From contig CAJJPZ010000018.1 of assembly GCA_905193765.1 (NCBI GenBank), positions 1-23,043 of the forward strand: DNA of 23,043 bases. Direction: 5' to 3'. The stretch comes from an uncultured Eubacterium sp. GTDB taxonomy: Bacteria > Bacillota > Clostridia > Peptostreptococcales > Anaerovoracaceae. A model generated the notes under the pieces. The model had not been told where the DNA came from. It saw nothing but the letters and a program-made list of their open reading frames with translations, and searched no databases. Shown here piece by piece: positions 1 through 7,233 of the stretch; position 1 is the stretch's first letter; every line of letters begins with the position of its first letter. Both the position numbers and the translations under genes were made by a program.

Positions 1-2
1 AG

Positions 3-260
3 GATAATGCTGAGAGCATTCTTTCTCAGCTTGGCATTTCTCCATCCAGTGCAATCCAGATGCTTTATAGCCAGATCGTACTGAAGAAAGGTATGCCATT
101 CGAATTGAAACTTCCTTCTTCCAAGCCATTAGCTGTTGATGCAATGGCCAGAGGACAGCTTGATGCAGAACTCCAGAAGGGCGTTGATTCCATCAAAGCA
201 GGAAATGTATACTCTGCAGATGAAGTCGATGCAGCACTTGCGAAGGAGTTTGGCATATGA
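3..260 (+). CDS. RelB/DinJ-family antitoxin, 5' end outside the window
   Basis: The reading frame is open from the first complete codon at base 3, so the start lies upstream and only the C-terminal ~85 residues are visible. The fragment reads AESILSQLGISPSSAIQMLY, followed by a short strand-like 'MPFELKLP' segment. This is the RelB/DinJ antitoxin pattern: a ribbon-helix-helix DNA-binding N-terminus, here partly missing, and then a toxin-binding tail. Family knowledge says such antitoxins neutralise a partner RNase or gyrase toxin and repress their own operon. The stop overlaps the downstream toxin start as ATGA (257-260), the usual translational coupling of type II modules. The ATG at base 60 is internal and not the true start. 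Confidence 0.85.
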   Translation, partial: DNAESILSQLGISPSSAIQMLYSQIVLKKGMPFELKLPSSKPLAVDAMARGQLDAELQKGVDSIKAGNVYSADEVDAALAKEFGI

Positions 261-586
261 CAGATAGCTATAATGTCGGCTATTCTGTATATGCACTTGA
301 CGATTTACGTGAAATATACTCATACATTGCGAATGAACTCCTTGTTCCTGAGACTGCTGCAGCTCAATTGGGACGCATCAGAAAAAAAGTTCGTACTTTG
401 GATTTCATGCCAGCTCGTTATGCGTTAGTTAGCTGGGAGCCTTGGCATTCGATGAAAATACATCAGCTTCCGGTCGACAACTTTATTGTGTATTATCTTA
501 TCGATTATGAGAAAAGATCCGTTACAGTAGTTCGAATATTTTACGATAGTCGTGATATCGAAGGAATCGTAAATTCAAATAAATAA
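257..586 (+). CDS. RelE/ParE-family toxin of a type II toxin-antitoxin module
   Basis: The product is 109 residues, a typical length for the family. The pattern is ParE/RelE-like: an N-terminal strand ending in 'YSVYALDDLREIYSYIANEL', two helices, then 'MPARYALVSWEPWHSMKIHQLPVDNFIVYYLIDYEKRSVTVVRIFYDSRDIE', which matches the beta-sheet core including the V-R-I-F-Y-D-x-R-D end. The start ATG overlaps the antitoxin stop (ATGA). RelE toxins cleave ribosome-bound mRNA and ParE toxins inhibit gyrase; the sequence does not settle which applies. The closing 'I-F-Y-D-S-R-D' resembles ParE-type proteins slightly more. The reading frame is intact. A hairpin terminator follows immediately. Confidence 0.85.
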   Translation: MTDSYNVGYSVYALDDLREIYSYIANELLVPETAAAQLGRIRKKVRTLDFMPARYALVSWEPWHSMKIHQLPVDNFIVYYLIDYEKRSVTVVRIFYDSRDIEGIVNSNK

Positions 587-592
587 ACATTT

Positions 593-630
593 ATGGAACT
601 TTTGCATGAAAAACAAGAGTTCCATTTTTA
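593..630 (+). terminator. Rho-independent terminator after the toxin gene
   Basis: A 12-bp stem pairs ATGGAACTTTTG (593-604) with CAAGAGTTCCAT (614-625) with one G-T wobble. The loop is 9 nt and TTTTTA follows. It sits 7 bases after the toxin stop. It may also slow leftward transcription leaving rlmD, but there is no strong U tract on that side. Confidence 0.75.
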
Positions 631-667
631 TATGAATTGTGTCCCCCTGTATAATGAATTGTTCACC
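628..667 (+). repeat. Two ~20-bp imperfect direct repeats between the TA module and rlmD
   Basis: The repeats are TATATGAATTGTGTCCCCC (ends at 647) and TATAATGAATTGTTCACC (ends at 667). They differ by small indels and are spaced about 20 bp. On the minus strand each unit reads roughly GGnGnACAATTCAT(t)ATA. Tandem terminal repeats of this kind occur at ends of IS21-like elements, but no transposase gene is present, so this may be a remnant end or chance. Confidence 0.4.
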
Positions 668-680
668 TTTGATATCAATA

Positions 681-2219
681 CTACCGTCCCCTGACAAGCA
701 AAGTCACACATTCTGTATGCGAGCTGTTCGGGAACATATCCACGGGAGTTGCTTCTATGAATCCGAAGCCGTGTCCGTTCAGGTGTTTTATGTCTCTTGC
801 CAGTGTTGCGGGGTCACAGGATACGTAGACTATGCGGTCCACTGATGTGGCTGCCACGGCGTCAAGGAGATCCGGTCTGCAGCCTGCTCTCGGTGGATCC
901 AGTATGGCTATGTCCGCCTGCCGCACTAGCTTTGCTATATCTTTGTCGATGCTCTCATCGTCTGCAATGCAGGCAGGCAGCAGTTCTTCAGATCTGCCGC
1001 ATATATATCGTGCATTGACGATATTATTTATCACTGCATTCCTGTTGGCATTTATCACTGCTTCCTTCACGGATTCTATGCCAATCACGGCCTTTGCCTT
1101 ATCTGCGCAACAGAGACCTATGGTCCCCACACCGCAGTAAAGATCAAGGATCACTGGTCTGTGGTCTTCCTGATCTGAAGACAGACCGGCATTTTCCGGA
1201 TGAGTTTCGATGCCGGCGGCGCCTGTCTCTTCACTATCGAATCCGCAGTATTCCCTCACTTTATCGTAAAGCCTCTTCATCTGTACAGGATTGACCTGAT
1301 AGAAACTCGACGGGGATATCTCGAACTGAAGATCGCCTATATAATCAGTTATCACGGATTTTCCGGCAATGATGATATTTTCCTCGCCCATTATCTCATT
1401 ATCGTTCCCCTTGTGGATACTTGTCACGACGCTTTCCAGTGAATAACCTGTTTCATATACTGCATCATCCAGCATTTCTATGAGCTTTGCTGAATTCGGT
1501 ATTCCTTTGCCGTTTATCACGAGTATCACCATGACTTCTCCTGTGGAAAATGCAGTCTTTACTACGAGATGACGCATCAGACCCTTTTTCCACTTAGGAT
1601 CCCAGGCGGTGATATTGTCCTCCTCCATGAACGTCCTCAACGCATCTGCTGCAGCCATAGCAGGCATCGACTGGAGCCAGCAGTCTTCGCAGTCCACCAC
1701 ATCATGACTTTTCGGTCTGAAAAAACCCACTGCAGGCTCTCCCAGATTTTCCACGATACCGCCTTTCCTTGTGATTATACCACCGGTACTGACAGGGAAA
1801 GATGCTTTGTTCCTGTATCTGTAACAACCCATGCCCTCATTATCGTCAGGATGCATCCCGATGATGGTCCTGACTGTCGGATCTGCTATATCGCCAAGCC
1901 TGCTGAGCTTGTCATACACCTGACGCTGCTTTATCACCAGCTGCTCATCATAACGGAGCTTCCCATAAGGGCATCCGCCGCAGCCTTCATCGAAAGAATC
2001 GCACTGGAAAGCCTCGTTTCTGGCAACAGAAAACTCCGTTATCTCCATAAGCTTCGAAAAAGCGTAGCGTTTCTTTACCTTGGTCAACTGCACTCTGGCA
2101 GTATCACCCACCACAGCGCCCGGAACGAACACGACGAAGCCGTCGTCTGCACGTCCGATTCCCTGACCTTCACCACTCATATCATCTATTTTTATTTCAA
2201 GTATCTGTCCTTTTTCCAT
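681..2219 (-). CDS. rlmD: 23S rRNA (uracil-C5)-methyltransferase, RlmD/RumA family
   Basis: Transfers a methyl group from S-adenosylmethionine to C5 of a 23S rRNA uridine (U1939 in E. coli; some Firmicute homologues also act on U747). Domain order is an N-terminal TRAM domain (first ~65 residues), a 4Fe-4S cysteine set (CDSFDEGCGGC and a later DCEDCW), the YRNKA segment, an SAM site (VILDLYCGVGTIGL), the ILDPPRAGC motif and the catalytic cysteine in YVSCDPATLARD. All key residues are present. I chose the second ATG (2219, 512 residues) because GGAG lies 8-9 bases upstream. An ATG at 2234 would add five residues but lacks a good ribosome site. A ~28-residue acidic, low-complexity insertion precedes the SAM motif, making the protein longer than the usual ~450. 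It follows whiA by 21 bases and probably shares its transcript. Confidence 0.92.
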   Translation of the reverse strand: MEKGQILEIKIDDMSGEGQGIGRADDGFVVFVPGAVVGDTARVQLTKVKKRYAFSKLMEITEFSVARNEAFQCDSFDEGCGGCPYGKLRYDEQLVIKQRQVYDKLSRLGDIADPTVRTIIGMHPDDNEGMGCYRYRNKASFPVSTGGIITRKGGIVENLGEPAVGFFRPKSHDVVDCEDCWLQSMPAMAAADALRTFMEEDNITAWDPKWKKGLMRHLVVKTAFSTGEVMVILVINGKGIPNSAKLIEMLDDAVYETGYSLESVVTSIHKGNDNEIMGEENIIIAGKSVITDYIGDLQFEISPSSFYQVNPVQMKRLYDKVREYCGFDSEETGAAGIETHPENAGLSSDQEDHRPVILDLYCGVGTIGLCCADKAKAVIGIESVKEAVINANRNAVINNIVNARYICGRSEELLPACIADDESIDKDIAKLVRQADIAILDPPRAGCRPDLLDAVAATSVDRIVYVSCDPATLARDIKHLNGHGFGFIEATPVDMFPNSSHTECVTLLVRGR

Positions 2220-2240
2220 ATGTAAAATCTCCATTTTATA

Positions 2241-3182
2241 CTACAGTTCTTTGGCTATGGCCTCTATCCGCTTAAGCCTGTTGTTTATACCTGACTTGGA
2301 AAGTGGCGGTGACATCATCTGCCCCAGTTCAGCTATGCCGATCTCAGGATACTGCAGCCTCAGCTCGGCAGCCTCCCTGAGTTTCGGTGAGAGGAAATCC
2401 AGCCCACGCTTTTCCTGTATCTTTTTTATCCATCCGATCTGTTTCTCGGACGCATTTATCGCCTTGTCTATATTGGCATCTATCAGATTGCTGGCTCTGT
2501 AGCTTTCCGCCTTCAGCCCTTTTATCATCATCACATTGTCAAACTTCAGGAACTGTCCACTTGCTCCCATTATCCCCAGAGTATCCCTGACCTGTTCGCC
2601 TTTCTTGAGATACACACCGTATCCTTTCTTCCGTTCCACTATCTTCGCACTTATGTCCGCAAAACTGTTTATGACCCTGCGCATTTCTCTGGCCAGTTTT
2701 TCTGTCCCAAGAGTTATCTCAAAATGGTACTCCTTCTCCGGATTGTTTATGGTGCCCGCAGCAAGGAATGCCCCACGGAGATATGCCCTCCTGCAGCATT
2801 TTGATTTTATCAGTTCATCATATATACCGTCACTTATTACATTCATACCTTCCTTTACCATGAGTATGCCTGTCTCGCGGAGTATCTGCTCACTGAGATT
2901 TTCCGGACCTATTGAAAGTATATATGCGTTTCCTTTCTGCGGTGCAGAGCCCTGCCCGACACCCACAGATGTATCTATGGAAAAATAGTTTTTTATAAGT
3001 GTCTTATAGTGTCTCGCCACAGCGGCATTAGGCGTCGTCATCACTATCTCGAACCTGCCGCCTCCCGCAAGTTTTATACTGCCTGCCAGTCTCATGAATC
3101 CAGCTATCTCCGCCAGCATACAGCATTTTTTCTCAGGCATTATCCTTGCCAGTTCATTCTTTGTTTCCGATGCAAAAGACAT
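2241..3182 (-). CDS. whiA: WhiA-type DNA-binding regulator
   Basis: The 313-residue product has the WhiA architecture. An N-terminal half resembles a LAGLIDADG homing endonuclease without nuclease activity (MSFASETKNELARIMPEKKCC at the start, CCRRAYLRGAFLAAGTINNPEKEYHFEI in the middle). The C-terminal part is a helix-turn-helix (LSPKLREAAELRLQYPEIGIAELGQMMSPPLSKSGINNRLKRI). In Streptomyces WhiA activates sporulation septation genes; in Firmicutes it influences cell division and chromosome segregation. The start at 3182 follows GGGAGATAAGG and matches the conserved N-terminus. An upstream in-frame start at 3260 would run through the terminator and is rejected. The gene lies after rapZ, as in most Firmicutes, but is separated from it by an intrinsic terminator. 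Confidence 0.95.
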   Translation of the reverse strand: MSFASETKNELARIMPEKKCCMLAEIAGFMRLAGSIKLAGGGRFEIVMTTPNAAVARHYKTLIKNYFSIDTSVGVGQGSAPQKGNAYILSIGPENLSEQILRETGILMVKEGMNVISDGIYDELIKSKCCRRAYLRGAFLAAGTINNPEKEYHFEITLGTEKLAREMRRVINSFADISAKIVERKKGYGVYLKKGEQVRDTLGIMGASGQFLKFDNVMMIKGLKAESYRASNLIDANIDKAINASEKQIGWIKKIQEKRGLDFLSPKLREAAELRLQYPEIGIAELGQMMSPPLSKSGINNRLKRIEAIAKEL

Positions 3183-3218
3183 CCTTATCTCCCTTCGTCT
3201 GCATATTAATGAACATTC

Positions 3219-3249
3219 CAAAAAAACAAGCCTCCCGTCAGAGAGGCTT
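3219..3249 (-). terminator. Rho-independent terminator between rapZ and whiA
   Basis: On the minus strand the stem AAGCCTC/GAGGCTT (3249-3243 with 3234-3228, 8-nt loop) is followed by GTTTTTTT. It begins 8 bases after the rapZ stop and ends about 37 bases before the whiA start. A weak -10-like TAATAT (3208-3203) with TTGTTT 15 bases upstream could restart transcription for whiA-rlmD. Confidence 0.8.
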
Positions 3250-3256
3250 CGTACGA

Positions 3257-4102
3257 TCACAGATCCCTGTGCTCCAGTGTTGTCCTTCGACCCTTTTCCC
3301 TGAACCTGCGTTCCAGTTCATTGGCGACCGCTACTGAACGATGATGACCTCCCGTACAGCCTATACATACAGTCAGGCTGTACTTTCCCTCTTTGATGTA
3401 GAACGGGATAAGCATCTCTATCATGTCCATCGCTTTTTCAAGGAAATCCTGAGTCACCTGCTGCTTGAGCACATAATGGCTCACCTTGGCATTATTGCCT
3501 GTCAGAGGTCTCAGTGTCTTTACATAGTAAGGGTTAGGGATGAACCTCATGTCGAAAACTATATCTCCGGCAAGTGGCGTACCCTTCTTGTACCCAAATG
3601 ACATTATGTTGAGAGTAAAGCTCTTGCGGCTTTCTCCGGCATTGAGCAGGTGCTTGATCTCTGCCCACAGCTGTGCAGTTTTCATATTCGACGTATCTAT
3701 GATATAATCTGCACTTTTGCGCAGCATCCCCAGCATCTCACGTTCCTTTTTCAAACCCGCGGCAACAGGTCCTCCCTCAGAAAGAGGATGCACTCTCCTG
3801 CTCTCGTTGTATCGTCTCAGCAGGACTCTGTCTGTAGCCTCAAGATAAAGTATCTTGTAGTCTATGCCTTCTTTGCGGACTTCATCCAGTGATGCTTTCA
3901 GGTCGTCAAAAAATATACCACCTCTCACATCTATGACGAATGCAGCCTTGTCTATACCCTTGCCGCTGGCGGTCAGATCTATGAAGCTTTTTATAAGAGC
4001 CGGGGGCATATTGTCTATGCAGTAGTATCCCATATCCTCAAGGCAGTCTATCGCCTGTGTCTTTCCTGCTCCTGACAGTCCTGTTATTATTATGGCTTTC
4101 AT
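3257..4102 (-). CDS. rapZ: RapZ/YvcJ-family nucleotide-binding protein
   Basis: The 281-residue product has a Walker A loop GLSGAGKT at residues 8-15 and the family C-terminal signature 'CIGCTGGHHRSVAVANELERRF'. Middle-region signatures include 'DVRGGIFFDDL', 'LLRRYNESRRVHPL' and 'MSFGYKKGTPLAGDIVFDMRFIPNPYY'. In E. coli RapZ delivers the sRNA GlmZ to RNase E to control glucosamine-6-phosphate synthase; the B. subtilis homologue YvcJ binds and hydrolyses GTP. In Firmicutes the RNA-adapter role is not established, so a link to cell-wall precursor control is inference from the murB neighbourhood. The start overlaps the upstream PHP gene stop by ATGA (4102-4099), so translation is probably coupled. 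All motifs are intact. Confidence 0.94.
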   Translation of the reverse strand: MKAIIITGLSGAGKTQAIDCLEDMGYYCIDNMPPALIKSFIDLTASGKGIDKAAFVIDVRGGIFFDDLKASLDEVRKEGIDYKILYLEATDRVLLRRYNESRRVHPLSEGGPVAAGLKKEREMLGMLRKSADYIIDTSNMKTAQLWAEIKHLLNAGESRKSFTLNIMSFGYKKGTPLAGDIVFDMRFIPNPYYVKTLRPLTGNNAKVSHYVLKQQVTQDFLEKAMDMIEMLIPFYIKEGKYSLTVCIGCTGGHHRSVAVANELERRFREKGRRTTLEHRDL

Positions 4103-4854
4103 GCTTTCTCCCTTATGTTGACTATCCTTTTAAGATCGAGGCCTGCCTGTGCGGCACGTATCACCCCGTCTCTGAAATCACCGACACGATCAGGTGTATG
4201 CGCATCACTGCTGATTATGAAGCTGACGCCCTCCGCCTGCGCTGCGATCTCTATCTCCTCTTTTGTCATATGCCCGTGCCATGTATTTATCTCCATCAAA
4301 GTATCCGTTTCAGCACAGACCTCTGCTATAGCCTTTATATCAAAGGGGCCCTTGTCCCCCGGATGAGTCAGTATCGATATATCGTTCTGTCTGAGAGCCT
4401 TTATCACCATCTCTGTATTGGATCTTCTGAGGCTTTCCTCCCCTGCCCGGAAGCCCTTGTTCCACATCCAGTTCCTCATGCAGTCGCATCCGAACAGACC
4501 GTAATGATATCCTGCTATGACGAAATCGAATTCCTCGAACTCCTCAGGCCTGATATCCAGTCCGTTGCCGCCTTTGATTATATTGGCTTCGACGCTCATC
4601 TTTACATGCATCTTGGGATACTTGACGTTCATGCGCTCTATGTCGTTGCGCATGTTCACGAACTCGTTCCTGTTGACGCCGTAGAACAGGTGGCCGGGGC
4701 CATGGTCCGATATGGCTATGTACTCCAGCCCCTTGTCGAACGCCATCCTTACATTGTCTTCCACGGAACCCTTGCCGTGAGAATATGTCGTATGAGTATG
4801 CAGATCATATACCAGCTCGTATCTGTCTGCTATTTCATTATAATTCTTCTCCAA
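4099..4854 (-). CDS. PHP-domain phosphoesterase, YcdX-like
   Basis: The 251-residue product is a single PHP domain with its metal-binding set intact: H19-x-H21 in 'YDLHTHTTYSHGKG', H26, D50-H51 in 'ISDHGPGH', E89, H117, H164 in 'LTHPGDKG', and D207-x-H209 in 'SSDAHTPDR'. Such proteins are trinuclear metal phosphoesterases; histidinol phosphatase-like and YcdX-like members look alike and the substrate is unknown. The gene sits between murB and rapZ, a common Clostridia arrangement. The start is TTG at 4854, with GGAGG nine bases upstream inside the murB 3' end, so the two genes overlap by 17 bases. The stop overlaps the rapZ start as ATGA. Confidence 0.88.
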   Translation of the reverse strand: MEKNYNEIADRYELVYDLHTHTTYSHGKGSVEDNVRMAFDKGLEYIAISDHGPGHLFYGVNRNEFVNMRNDIERMNVKYPKMHVKMSVEANIIKGGNGLDIRPEEFEEFDFVIAGYHYGLFGCDCMRNWMWNKGFRAGEESLRRSNTEMVIKALRQNDISILTHPGDKGPFDIKAIAEVCAETDTLMEINTWHGHMTKEEIEIAAQAEGVSFIISSDAHTPDRVGDFRDGVIRAAQAGLDLKRIVNIREKA

Positions 4855-5755
4855 TTATCCTTACCTCCGGCTCAAGCCTCACACCTGCCATGTCCATGAC
4901 GCCTGCCTGCACGATCTCCATCAGCTGCAATATATCCGAAGCTGTGGCACCGCCCCTGTTTATTATAAAACCGGCGTGGAGTTCCGATACCTGTGCTCCG
5001 CCTACAGCCAGTCCCTTGAAACCTGCATCCTGTATCAGCGCGCCTGCGAAATGTCCCTCAGGCCGCTTGAAAAAGCTTCCGGCACTTGGATAGTTCACTG
5101 GCTGCTTCGAATTTCTCCTTGAATTCAAATCATTCATCTTTTCCCTGATCTCATCTCTGTCCCCGGGCTGCAGCTTCAGTATGGCTTCCGTGACGATGTC
5201 ACCTGTTTCATGCAGTGCAGTATGTCTGTATCCCATGTCCAGTTCTGCGGCGCTGATATCATACTCACAGCTACCGTCAGGTGACACCACATGTACCTTT
5301 TCAAGTATATCCGCCATTTCTCCACCATATGCGCCTGCATTCATGAATACGGCTCCGCCTATACTTCCCGGTATTCCCGATGCGAATTCGAATCCTGAAA
5401 GGTTCTCTGTCAGTGCCGCTCTTGCAACAGAAGCCATCCTTGTCCCTGCTCCGCATATGACTTTGTCTCCCTCGACCCTGACATTGTCGAATGCATCACC
5501 GATCTTCACAATGACGCCTCTGTAACCACCGTCACGCACCAGTATGTTGGACCCGTTTCCCAGGATCATATGCGGACAGCCCTCACTGTCAAGAAGTCTG
5601 AGCACCGCCCTGAGTTCTCCAGTGTTTTCCGGAGCCGCGAGCAGATCGGCGCACCCGCCTGCCCTGAAGGATGTATATTCCGCCATGGAGGCATTCTCTG
5701 TGACTGCCTCCGGCTTCAATATCTCTGTAAGTTTCTCTTTTATCATTTCTTTCAT
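4838..5755 (-). CDS. murB: UDP-N-acetylenolpyruvoylglucosamine reductase (MurB)
   Basis: Reduces UDP-GlcNAc-enolpyruvate to UDP-MurNAc with NADPH through bound FAD, in the cytoplasmic phase of peptidoglycan synthesis. The 305-residue product has the FAD-binding 'TSFRAGG' and 'ILGNGSNILVRDGGYRG' segments, 'GIPGSIGGAVFMNAGAYGGEM', a 'YRHT' loop, the proton-donor serine S227 in 'NYPSAGSFFKRP' and the catalytic glutamate near E297 in 'LEPEVRIIGE'. The short loop form fits type II MurB of Gram-positive bacteria. It starts at 5755 in an ATGA overlap with the upstream permease gene and overlaps the PHP gene downstream, so these genes form one tightly coupled operon. Confidence 0.96.
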   Translation of the reverse strand: MKEMIKEKLTEILKPEAVTENASMAEYTSFRAGGCADLLAAPENTGELRAVLRLLDSEGCPHMILGNGSNILVRDGGYRGVIVKIGDAFDNVRVEGDKVICGAGTRMASVARAALTENLSGFEFASGIPGSIGGAVFMNAGAYGGEMADILEKVHVVSPDGSCEYDISAAELDMGYRHTALHETGDIVTEAILKLQPGDRDEIREKMNDLNSRRNSKQPVNYPSAGSFFKRPEGHFAGALIQDAGFKGLAVGGAQVSELHAGFIINRGGATASDILQLMEIVQAGVMDMAGVRLEPEVRIIGEEL

Positions 5756-7011
5756 TTCTCACCTTTTGTCTTTATCTTAAGTAGTCCCTTGTTTCCATCT
5801 CTTTTCAGTCTGTAACTGTCCGACTTGTAGTCAGACAGGTCTGTAGAGAAGCCTCTCTTCCTGAGCCTGCTGTTCACCGCCCTCGATAAATATGCATATA
5901 TAACGGCGAATACAGGTATACCTATGACCATGCCTATGAAGCCGAACAGACCTCCTCCCACCAGTATCGAGAAAAGTACCCAGAAACTGGACAGACCTGT
6001 GCTGTCGCCAAGTATCTTCGGCCCCAGTATGTTGCCGTCGAACTGCTGCAGACACAGTATGAATATGAGAAAGTATATGCACTGTTTCGGATCCACCATA
6101 AGCAGCAGCAGCGCTGAAGGCACCGCACCTATGAACGGCCCGAAGAACGGCAGTATGTTCGTTATACCTATTATACAGCTTATAAGCAGGGAATATTCCC
6201 ATCCGAACACGGTCATTGCTATAAAGCATATTATCCCTATTATAAGGGAATCTATTATCTTGCCGTTGATAAACCCTCCGAAAGTCTTGTTGGTGAAAGA
6301 TGCTCCCTGAAATATCTCCTCTGCAGTCTTCCTGCTGAACAGAGCTACTATCACCTTGCGGCTCTGCGCTGCGAATATATCCTTGCTGTTGAGGAAATAT
6401 GCACAGACGATCACACCTATCAGCAGATTTTTCAGTACGTTGAATATGCCTATCACACCTTCAGAAACACCTATTGCAATAGAAGTATATTCAGGAAGGA
6501 GCTTATCCATAACAAGATCCACTGTATTTTTCGTAAAGTTGTTTATCCAGCCGTCAAGTGTGCTCTTAAGTCCCGGAAAATTGAGGAGCTTGACATCCAG
6601 CCATTCCTTAAGGACATCCATGCTGGCAGGCAGTATATCTATTATTTTTACCACGCTGTCGATAAGTCCGGGTATTATCATCCACAGTATTCCCGTTATG
6701 ACAATGAACATGAACAGCATCGCCACCGTGGTCCCGACGCCCTTGGAAACAGCCAGAGACCTTGGCATCTTCCGTTTTCTGCTGCTCAGGAAGCCATACG
6801 TATGGCTCACTGTGAAATTGTATATCGGGCAGAGCAGATATGCCATCACCATACCGTATATGAACGGCGTCAGTATCGACGATACCGTACCTGCCACCTT
6901 CTGCAGAGCATTGAACCTGAACACTATAAAAAATACAGCTATGCTGCATATCACTACAAGGAATATCGTTATACCCCACTTTATATGTTTTTCTTCAAAA
7001 TTTACTTTCAT
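5752..7011 (-). CDS. AI-2E family (UPF0118/PerM-like) membrane transporter
   Basis: The 419-residue product has about eight hydrophobic segments: two near the N-terminus (residues ~12-32 and ~40-60), one near 90-110, and the rest in the C-terminal half. The C-terminal half carries the family signature 'GFINGKIIDSLIIGIICF', 'ITNILPFFGPFIGAVPSALLLLM' and 'GLFGFIGMVIGIPVFAVIYAYL'. Members have been linked to autoinducer-2 export, Na+/H+ antiport or unknown substrates, so the name is a family label only. The start at 7011 is supported by GAGGTGG upstream. It is the first gene of the leftward operon and overlaps murB by four bases. The basic cytoplasmic C-terminal tail is rich in K and R. Confidence 0.88.
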   Translation of the reverse strand: MKVNFEEKHIKWGITIFLVVICSIAVFFIVFRFNALQKVAGTVSSILTPFIYGMVMAYLLCPIYNFTVSHTYGFLSSRKRKMPRSLAVSKGVGTTVAMLFMFIVITGILWMIIPGLIDSVVKIIDILPASMDVLKEWLDVKLLNFPGLKSTLDGWINNFTKNTVDLVMDKLLPEYTSIAIGVSEGVIGIFNVLKNLLIGVIVCAYFLNSKDIFAAQSRKVIVALFSRKTAEEIFQGASFTNKTFGGFINGKIIDSLIIGIICFIAMTVFGWEYSLLISCIIGITNILPFFGPFIGAVPSALLLLMVDPKQCIYFLIFILCLQQFDGNILGPKILGDSTGLSSFWVLFSILVGGGLFGFIGMVIGIPVFAVIYAYLSRAVNSRLRKRGFSTDLSDYKSDSYRLKRDGNKGLLKIKTKGEK

Positions 7012-7130
7012 TATCCCACCTCTATATCTATATTCTACAATAATTTAACATCAAAGTCTTCTTAATTTTTCGTGTTCATGCCAATTTTCACGGCAGCTTC
7101 ACAGTTTTTTGTTTTTTTATAAATTGGGGG

Positions 7131-7158
7131 TTGAATTTATTCATCATTGATGTATAAT
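7131..7158 (+). promoter_or_regulatory. Predicted sigma-A promoter of argGH
   Basis: TTGAAT (7131-7136) is separated by 16 bases from a consensus TATAAT (7153-7158). The start of transcription would be near 7165, leaving a leader of about 70 bases before argG. A 12-base near palindrome TGAATTTATTCA (7132-7143) covers the -35 region and resembles a shortened ARG half-site pair. The rest of the 222-bp divergent gap (7012-7233) contains AT-rich sequence toward the leftward permease gene, where I see no convincing promoter. Confidence 0.7.
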
Positions 7159-7174
7159 AATGCCATGAAGTTAA

Positions 7175-7200
7175 TTTTTATGCATTAGGATGCATAAAAA
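7175..7200 (+). promoter_or_regulatory. ARG-box-like inverted repeat in the argG leader
   Basis: A perfect 11-bp inverted repeat, TTTTTATGCAT and ATGCATAAAAA, flanks the four-base centre TAGG. The core TGCATTAGGATGCA (7181-7194) fits the ArgR/AhrC operator pattern TGNATWWWWATNCA except for two G bases in the centre. It lies just downstream of the predicted transcription start, where a repressor would block argGH. The regulator gene is not in the window, so ArgR binding is inferred. Confidence 0.65.
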
Positions 7201-7233
7201 AACAATAAATATCATTTTCAGGAGGAAAACAAA

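Noticed and set aside
1569..2225. 218-codon open frame on the plus strand
   Set aside because: Antisense to rlmD, no recognisable domain and no promoter.
3183..3260. Longer N-terminus for whiA
   Set aside because: It would translate through the terminator stem and adds residues not found in WhiA; the start at 3182 has a strong ribosome site.
4057..4899. 280-codon open frame on the plus strand
   Set aside because: It is antisense to the end of murB, the PHP gene and the start of rapZ, all with intact motifs. It resembles no protein family and has no ribosome site.
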